A DNA stretch of 41,782 nucleotides from Clostridiales bacterium (GTDB lineage Bacteria > Bacillota > Clostridia > Lachnospirales > Lachnospiraceae): contig JAJBVE010000012.1 in assembly GCA_020859995.1 (NCBI GenBank), positions 1-41,782 on the forward strand. The letters are read 5' to 3'. The notes beneath the pieces were generated by a model that made no database searches, had not been told where the DNA came from, and saw only the letters and a program-made list of their open reading frames with translations. The stretch's first letter is position 1. The number at the start of each line of letters is the position of its first letter. Positions 37,661 through 41,782 of the stretch are shown in pieces. Made by a program: the position numbers and the translations under genes.

Positions 37661-38930
37661 AGTGAGTGTACAACAGCGGAAGGAAAAGGGGAGACGTCTG
37701 GCACAGCAGATGGTGTGTGCCTGCGAGCTTTGTCTGTGTGTGCTGCTTTGTGTGGTTCTTCTGACAAGAAGTGGAGTTGTTTCACGGGTAAAATATGAAT
37801 TGACAGGAAATGAGGAGACCTGGGAGGACGCGGCTGCGGAAGAAGGATACATTTCTTCTGTAGAGGAGTATTATTATGATAATATTCCGGAAGAGCTTCA
37901 TGAGGCGTACCGGGAGATTTATGTACATTTGATGCGCTATGAAGATTCTGGCGATTTTTTGTCTTCCGTTTCAGTGGAGGACTTCTGGACAGCTTATTAC
38001 GCAGTGCTGGCGGACCATCCGGAAATATTCTGGACAGATACGAGCGCACAGGTGGAAGAATCGAGTCTGATGGGGACGGTGGTATCGTACTCTTTTGATG
38101 TGACGGTGGCGCCTGAAGAACGTGACGCGATGAGGGAGGAGCTGGAAGCTGCGGCGGATGCCTGTATCGCGCAGATTCCTGCGGACGCGACGGATTATGA
38201 AAAAATCAAATATGTTTATGAGTATGTCATTGATACAACGGAGTATGATATAAACAGCGCGGATTCACAGAATGTCCAGAGCGCTCTGCTTTACCATTCG
38301 TCCGTATGCGCTGGTTATTCACGGGCGTTTCAGTATATTCTTCACCGGATGGGGCTGTTTTGTACTTATATTACCGGAACGATCATTGGCGGCGGAGACC
38401 ATGGATGGAACATGGTACGGATCACGGAAGCAGGGGCAGCGGCAGAGACACTTGCAGGAGTTCCCGCGGCGTCTGCCCAGGAGTATTATTATTATGTGGA
38501 TGTCACATGGGGGGATCCGGTATTTGCCGGAAATATGGACGGTTATACTTCAGAGGATACGATCAGCTATAATTATCTGTGCTGTACGGGGCAGGATTTG
38601 TTTAAGACGCATGTACCGGGCGATTCGGTTGAGCTGCCGGAGTGCACTTCAGACGTTTATGACTATTACAAGCTGAATGATATGTATTATGAGAATTTTG
38701 ATCGGGATGAGATTTACCAGGCCCTGATGGAGTCTGTCCAGGCGGGCGACGCCCGTACAATGATGAAATTTGGAAGTGAAGAAGCATATCAGGAAGCACA
38801 GTTGGCTCTTTTTGAAGGAGATCTTTTAAATGACGCCGGGCAATATCTCATGAAGCAGAATGGAGAATCCCGCTGGAGCTATCGCTATCATACGGATGAT
38901 CATTTTTATTTGATTACAATATACTGGTGA
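37638..38930 (+). CDS. Membrane-anchored transglutaminase-like protein (430 aa)
   Basis: One membrane helix (about 26-43) anchors a soluble outer part. A transglutaminase-like core shows the catalytic triad Cys224 (SSVCAGYSRAF), His255 (GDHGWNMV) and Asp288 (YYVDVTWGDP), as in bacterial cysteine peptidase-like transglutaminases that act on wall peptides. The last 100 residues are unassigned. The ATG lies in the last unit of the tandem repeat array, with AAGGGG eight bases upstream, so the repeat itself supplies the ribosome binding site. The first ten residues (MRNSDNQKVS) come from the repeat. Confidence 0.88.
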   Translation: MRNSDNQKVSVQQRKEKGRRLAQQMVCACELCLCVLLCVVLLTRSGVVSRVKYELTGNEETWEDAAAEEGYISSVEEYYYDNIPEELHEAYREIYVHLMRYEDSGDFLSSVSVEDFWTAYYAVLADHPEIFWTDTSAQVEESSLMGTVVSYSFDVTVAPEERDAMREELEAAADACIAQIPADATDYEKIKYVYEYVIDTTEYDINSADSQNVQSALLYHSSVCAGYSRAFQYILHRMGLFCTYITGTIIGGGDHGWNMVRITEAGAAAETLAGVPAASAQEYYYYVDVTWGDPVFAGNMDGYTSEDTISYNYLCCTGQDLFKTHVPGDSVELPECTSDVYDYYKLNDMYYENFDRDEIYQALMESVQAGDARTMMKFGSEEAYQEAQLALFEGDLLNDAGQYLMKQNGESRWSYRYHTDDHFYLITIYW

Positions 38931-38955
38931 GAATGGTAAGCCGCAGTCAAAAAGA

Positions 38956-38978
38956 TGCGCCGCCCGGAGAGCGGCGCA
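38956..38978. terminator. Hairpin between convergent genes
   Basis: TGCGCCGC (38956-38963) pairs with GCGGCGCA (38971-38978). No T run follows. Its place between convergent genes suggests termination. Confidence 0.55.
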
Positions 38979-39075
38979 GATGCCTTAGAAGCTGTTATGA
39001 ACTTTGCGGCACACCTTCCTGGCAAGCGTTGTAAGAGGCGCGTCAGCCTCAAAGGAAAATACTGATAACAGATCC

Positions 39076-39318
39076 TTACTGCCCGATAGCCAGCTTTAAC
39101 GCCTGAGCAAGCTGATCCGGGCAGGATGTGGATTTGAATCCGCAGCGGATACCTTCAAGGCGGGAGATCGCGTCAGTGGCTTTCATTCCTTCTACAAGCC
39201 GTGCCACGCCCTGTGTATTGCCGGAGCATCCGCCGACGAATTCTACATGTTTGATAGTGTCTCCGTCCATATCAATGTGGATGGACTTTGAACAGACACC
39301 TTTTGGGCTGTAATCCAT
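39076..39318 (-). CDS. TSCPD domain protein, TIGR03905 type (80 aa)
   Basis: The frame extends to 39384, but AGGAGGTCTTATTTT precedes the ATG at 39318, giving MDYSPKGVCSKSIHIDMDGD. The signature TSCPDQLAQAL lies at the C-terminus, and FVGGCSGNTQGVARLVEG is the conserved centre. Related domains occur at the C-terminus of adenosylcobalamin-dependent ribonucleotide reductases, probably holding a metal or thiol site through the cysteines. The free-standing form has no known function. Confidence 0.9.
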   Translation of the reverse strand: MDYSPKGVCSKSIHIDMDGDTIKHVEFVGGCSGNTQGVARLVEGMKATDAISRLEGIRCGFKSTSCPDQLAQALKLAIGQ

Positions 39319-39427
39319 AAAATAAGACCTCCTTTCCCGGCAAGTATAACGTTTTTGCGGGAAATTTTCAAGGTGAAACAGCAATCGGATGAAAGATAAT
39401 GAAAACTCAAGAAAGGGACGATCTTAA

Positions 39428-40135
39428 ATGAAAAAAATTGGAATTATCGGAGCGATGGAGATTGAAGTAGAGAAGCTGAAGGCGGATATGACAGGCCGGC
39501 GTGAAGTAGAGAAAGCCAGGATGGTGTTCTGTGAGGGTGAGCTTTCCGGAATGCCGGCAGTCGTGGTCCGCAGTGGAATCGGCAAAGTAAACGCGGCTGT
39601 ATGCACACAGATCCTTGTGGATGATTTTGGGGTGGATGCTGTGATAAACACAGGCGTAGCGGGATCGCTGGATGCCAGAATTAATATCGGAGATATTGTG
39701 ATCTCGACGGATGTCCTGCATCACGATATGGACGCGGTCAATTTCGGCTATCCGCTGGGACAGATCCCGCAGATGCCGGTATTTTCCTTTGAAGCTGACG
39801 CATCTCTTACCGCGCTTGCTGAGGAAGTGTGCCGCAAAGTGAATCCAGCGATAGGGATTCACCACGGGCGGATTGTCAGCGGAGATCAGTTTGTCGCTGA
39901 CAAGGCCTCGAAGGAGCGGATCGTTTCAAACTTTAAGGGAAGCTGTACGGAGATGGAGGGAGCGGCGATTGCGCAGAGTGCCTATCTCAATAACATTCCA
40001 TTTCTGATAGTCCGTGCAATATCAGACAAGGCGGATGACAGCGCTTCGATGGATTATCCGACCTTTGAACGTGAAGCCGCGCAGCATTGCGTGCGGCTGG
40101 TGGAGGGGCTTCTGGAAAAACTTGCCGCGCAATAA
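39428..40135 (+). CDS. mtnN: 5'-methylthioadenosine/S-adenosylhomocysteine nucleosidase (235 aa)
   Basis: It cleaves MTA and SAH to adenine and the thioribose compounds, recycling methionine and limiting product inhibition of methyltransferases. Signature residues are present: Glu11 (GAMEIEVE), the Glu177 of EMEGAAIAQ and Asp200 of RAISDKAD. Length is normal. The start has GAAAGGGACGATCTTAA upstream. It stands alone between a minus-strand gene and a noncoding region. Confidence 0.96.
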   Translation: MKKIGIIGAMEIEVEKLKADMTGRREVEKARMVFCEGELSGMPAVVVRSGIGKVNAAVCTQILVDDFGVDAVINTGVAGSLDARINIGDIVISTDVLHHDMDAVNFGYPLGQIPQMPVFSFEADASLTALAEEVCRKVNPAIGIHHGRIVSGDQFVADKASKERIVSNFKGSCTEMEGAAIAQSAYLNNIPFLIVRAISDKADDSASMDYPTFEREAAQHCVRLVEGLLEKLAAQ

Positions 40136-40356
40136 TCATGCAGCGCGATCTGCCGCCGAACGCTGCCAGGGGACGTTTCCACATTGGGCGCGGTCTTTGT
40201 CTTTATATGCGATGTGAGTACAGGCAGGTAATGAGAGCTGTGCAATAAAAAACGCCATACCGAATAACGATTTGGCACCCTCTTTTTTGAACCTCATAAT
40301 AGATTCCATGGAGAAAAAGTCGAACGATTTTGCTTTGCAAACCCGATTTTACCGAC
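40136..40356. other. Gap after mtnN
   Basis: The region holds a weak stem CCGAAT/ATTTGG followed by CACCCTCTTTTTT (about 40260-40288), probably the mtnN terminator, and an unsupported GCAGCG/CGCTGC stem at 40140-40166. No gene is seen. Confidence 0.5.
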
Positions 40357-40362
40357 TATAAT
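40335..40362 (+). promoter_or_regulatory. Promoter of the candidate noncoding RNA
   Basis: TTGCAA (40335-40340), 16 bp, TATAAT (40357-40362). Transcription would begin near 40369, at the closing stem of the folded region. Confidence 0.65.
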
Positions 40363-40365
40363 GGG

Positions 40366-40582
40366 CGGCATCCGGGCAGATGCAGCGAAAGGCGCCTTCG
40401 CGGATGGCCAGACCATCTGTCTCGAACGGGAAATACGCGGCGGCGGTATGCCGACATGTCGCGGGCAAAGCCAGACTTTTGATTCATCAGGTGGATTGGA
40501 AGCCGGCGTACCTGGTTTGAGATTGCTATGCCGGGCAGGTTCATAAAATGAAAAACGAGCGCAGGATACTCTGCTTTGTTTT
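40366..40582 (+). ncRNA. Candidate structured noncoding RNA, about 215 nt
   Basis: The region is not coding on the plus strand but folds densely. CGGCAT (40366-40371) pairs with ATGCCG (40528-40533) as a closing stem. GGTATGCCG (40445-40453) pairs with CGGCGTACC (40504-40512). Small hairpins GCATC/GATGC, GCGAA/TTCGC and GATGG/CCATC lie near the 5' end. A terminator-like GCAG/CTGC stem with T-rich tail (40561-40582) closes it. Size, taxon and multi-stem form would fit the raiA RNA class, but I could not confirm any Rfam family. A 112-aa minus-strand frame (40294-40632) is probably spurious. Confidence 0.55.
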
Positions 40583-40615
40583 TCCGGTGATTTTTCCATA
40601 AAAGGGGGAACGGTT

Positions 40616-41701
40616 ATGCTGCGGTTCATCATGGAAAAGAATGTTTTGCTTTACGTACTTGCGGCTGCGTGCGCTGTGGGAGTGATCAGCCAGATGATTT
40701 TGAGACGGATTTACGATGGCCTGTTGAAAAACACAAAAAATACCGGAGCTGCGGAAGGGCGTTTTTTGCAGCAGCTGCGGCAGAGGTTTCAATATTGCGG
40801 GCATCTGAATGGACAAGTGGGAGACATTGAGGCACTGATTCAGAAAAGTCTGCTGGAATATCGGGTTGTCGGAATCAGTCTGCATGGATTCTGGCGGATG
40901 GGATTCGGATGCCTTGCGGCAAGTCTGTTATGTGCTTTTGCCGGAACGGTGGTGCGGCTGCAGGGCGGAGCGTCGGTTATAAATGGGAATGTGTATTTCT
41001 GGCTGGGAGCAGGCGCGGTTGTTTTGACTGCTCTCGCCTACGGATTTGCAGATACTGGCTACCTGAGCCAGGCGTTGGAAGTCTGCCTGCGCGATTATCT
41101 GGAAAACAGCGGCGTGGCCTGCAGCCACGCTGAGCAGGAAGAGACAGCTCAAATGGAGTTTGAGACAGCCGTGGAAGGAACGCCGGCACTTTCTATCTGG
41201 GGAGAACGCAGGACGAAACGGCGTGTAAAAGCGGAAGCTTCTGGACGAAAGCGATCATCCAGGGGAATTTCAGATCAGACATATTCAACCGGTGAAATAT
41301 CAGATCAGACGCATTCTTCCAGGGAGGCTGCGGGTTCGGTGCGCGCGCAAAGAAGCGAGGCTGCGGTCTGCGCCTCGGGACAGTATTCGGATTCCATTTC
41401 GGATCAGACTCGCCTGCAAAGAAGTGAAGCGGCAGTCAGCGGGACAGGGCAGCGCTCAGATCCGATTTCCGATCAGACCCGTGCGCCAAGGAGCGGGGAT
41501 TCGACTCGTGCACGAAGAGATAAAAATGAACTCAGGGAAAATATTTCCCGCATGAAAACAGGAATGCGGGAAAGCGCGGCTTCGGATACGGATCGTTCTG
41601 AAGCCAGAAGCGAGCGAGGAGCACAGCTGCTGCGGGAAATGGATCCGAAGGAGCAGGAGAGACTTATCCGGGAGGTATTAAGTGAATTTCTTTCCCAATA
41701 A
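40616..41701 (+). CDS. Membrane protein with repeated hydrophilic tail, unknown function (361 aa)
   Basis: The start follows AAAAGGGGGAACGGTT. Helices at about 8-28, 95-112 and 125-147 (VLLYVLAAACAVGVISQMIL; GFGCLAASLLCAFAGTVV; FWLGAGAVVLTALAYGF) anchor the protein. The C-terminal half is hydrophilic and likely disordered, with a repeated segment: ISDQTYSTGE, ISDQTHSSRE, then SDSISDQTRLQRSEAAV and SDPISDQTRAPRSGD. The last 30 residues (LLREMDPKEQERLIREVLSE) look like a folded helix pair. I recognise no family. It starts 34 bp after the candidate RNA's terminator. Confidence 0.7.
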   Translation: MLRFIMEKNVLLYVLAAACAVGVISQMILRRIYDGLLKNTKNTGAAEGRFLQQLRQRFQYCGHLNGQVGDIEALIQKSLLEYRVVGISLHGFWRMGFGCLAASLLCAFAGTVVRLQGGASVINGNVYFWLGAGAVVLTALAYGFADTGYLSQALEVCLRDYLENSGVACSHAEQEETAQMEFETAVEGTPALSIWGERRTKRRVKAEASGRKRSSRGISDQTYSTGEISDQTHSSREAAGSVRAQRSEAAVCASGQYSDSISDQTRLQRSEAAVSGTGQRSDPISDQTRAPRSGDSTRARRDKNELRENISRMKTGMRESAASDTDRSEARSERGAQLLREMDPKEQERLIREVLSEFLSQ

Positions 41702-41782
41702 GGGTTGCGAAACCGTTCGTGGTTTGTTACAGCGCTAAAGAATAAAAACTTTTCGCAATAAAAATACTTGTATTTTCCCACA

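Noticed and set aside
37283-37852. 189-aa minus-strand frame with repeated protein segments
   Set aside because: The protein repeats only reflect the 28/29-bp DNA repeats read in the wrong direction. The frame overlaps the well-supported transglutaminase-like gene.
40294-40615. 6S RNA or RNase P RNA
   Set aside because: The stem arrangement is not one long bulged hairpin (6S), and I cannot see the conserved RNase P core sequences.
40294-40632. 112-aa minus-strand frame over the candidate RNA
   Set aside because: Rich in Pro, Ser and Arg with no ribosome binding site; the same bases form long-range stems, so a noncoding RNA explains them better.

Overview
The window looks like a chromosome segment of a Lachnospiraceae-type Clostridia (Firmicutes). 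The evidence is the strong AGGAGG-type ribosome binding sites, the sigma-A promoters, a Clostridia-style Tad pilus locus (DUF5702, DUF6382-FHA, two small prepilin peptidases) and a GlgB/GH13 glycogen-type locus. Family names come from recognising motifs by eye; no database was searched.

Region 1 (1-12077) is an integrated element of about 12 kb in a tRNA-Lys(UUU) gene. The 3' half of the tRNA lies at 1-54, and an identical 47-bp copy of its 3' end lies at 12031-12077. Inside are a tyrosine integrase, a CI-like repressor facing a small Cro-like gene, a helix-turn-helix protein, a primase-helicase followed by a long inverted repeat that may be the origin, an HNH nuclease, a possible terminase-small-subunit-like protein, a serine recombinase and many small unknown genes. 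No capsid, tail, portal, large terminase, lysis or conjugation genes are present. It therefore resembles a phage satellite (PICI-like) or a small mobilisable island. Tandem 11-bp boxes at both ends look like integrase arm sites. A second XRE regulator has three evenly spaced operators, and a 20-bp motif recurs four times.

Region 2 (12078-21510) is ordinary chromosome: a membrane sulfatase with a GBS-Bsp-like C-terminal domain, a nicotinamidase-like hydrolase, a TetR regulator with a clear operator, a GH13 glucosidase, the glycogen branching enzyme and a CdaR/PucR-like regulator. Several intergenic gaps hold strongly folded repeats.

Region 3 (about 21665-32814) is one long plus-strand Tad/Flp pilus operon: prepilin peptidase, TadZ-like, TadA, TadB, TadC with a large extracytoplasmic insert, a 55-aa Flp pilin, DUF5702 protein, TadE-like protein with a Cys/His tail, a second prepilin peptidase, a second TadE-like protein and a DUF6382-FHA protein. 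Together these would process, assemble and regulate a class IVb pilus.

Region 4 (32815-41782) holds a GNAT acetyltransferase, a rhomboid protease, a HIT protein, an ECF-like sigma factor, MurG, a transglutaminase-like protein whose start codon lies in a 28/29-bp tandem repeat array, a TSCPD protein, MTA/SAH nucleosidase, a probable structured noncoding RNA and a membrane protein with a repeated hydrophilic tail.
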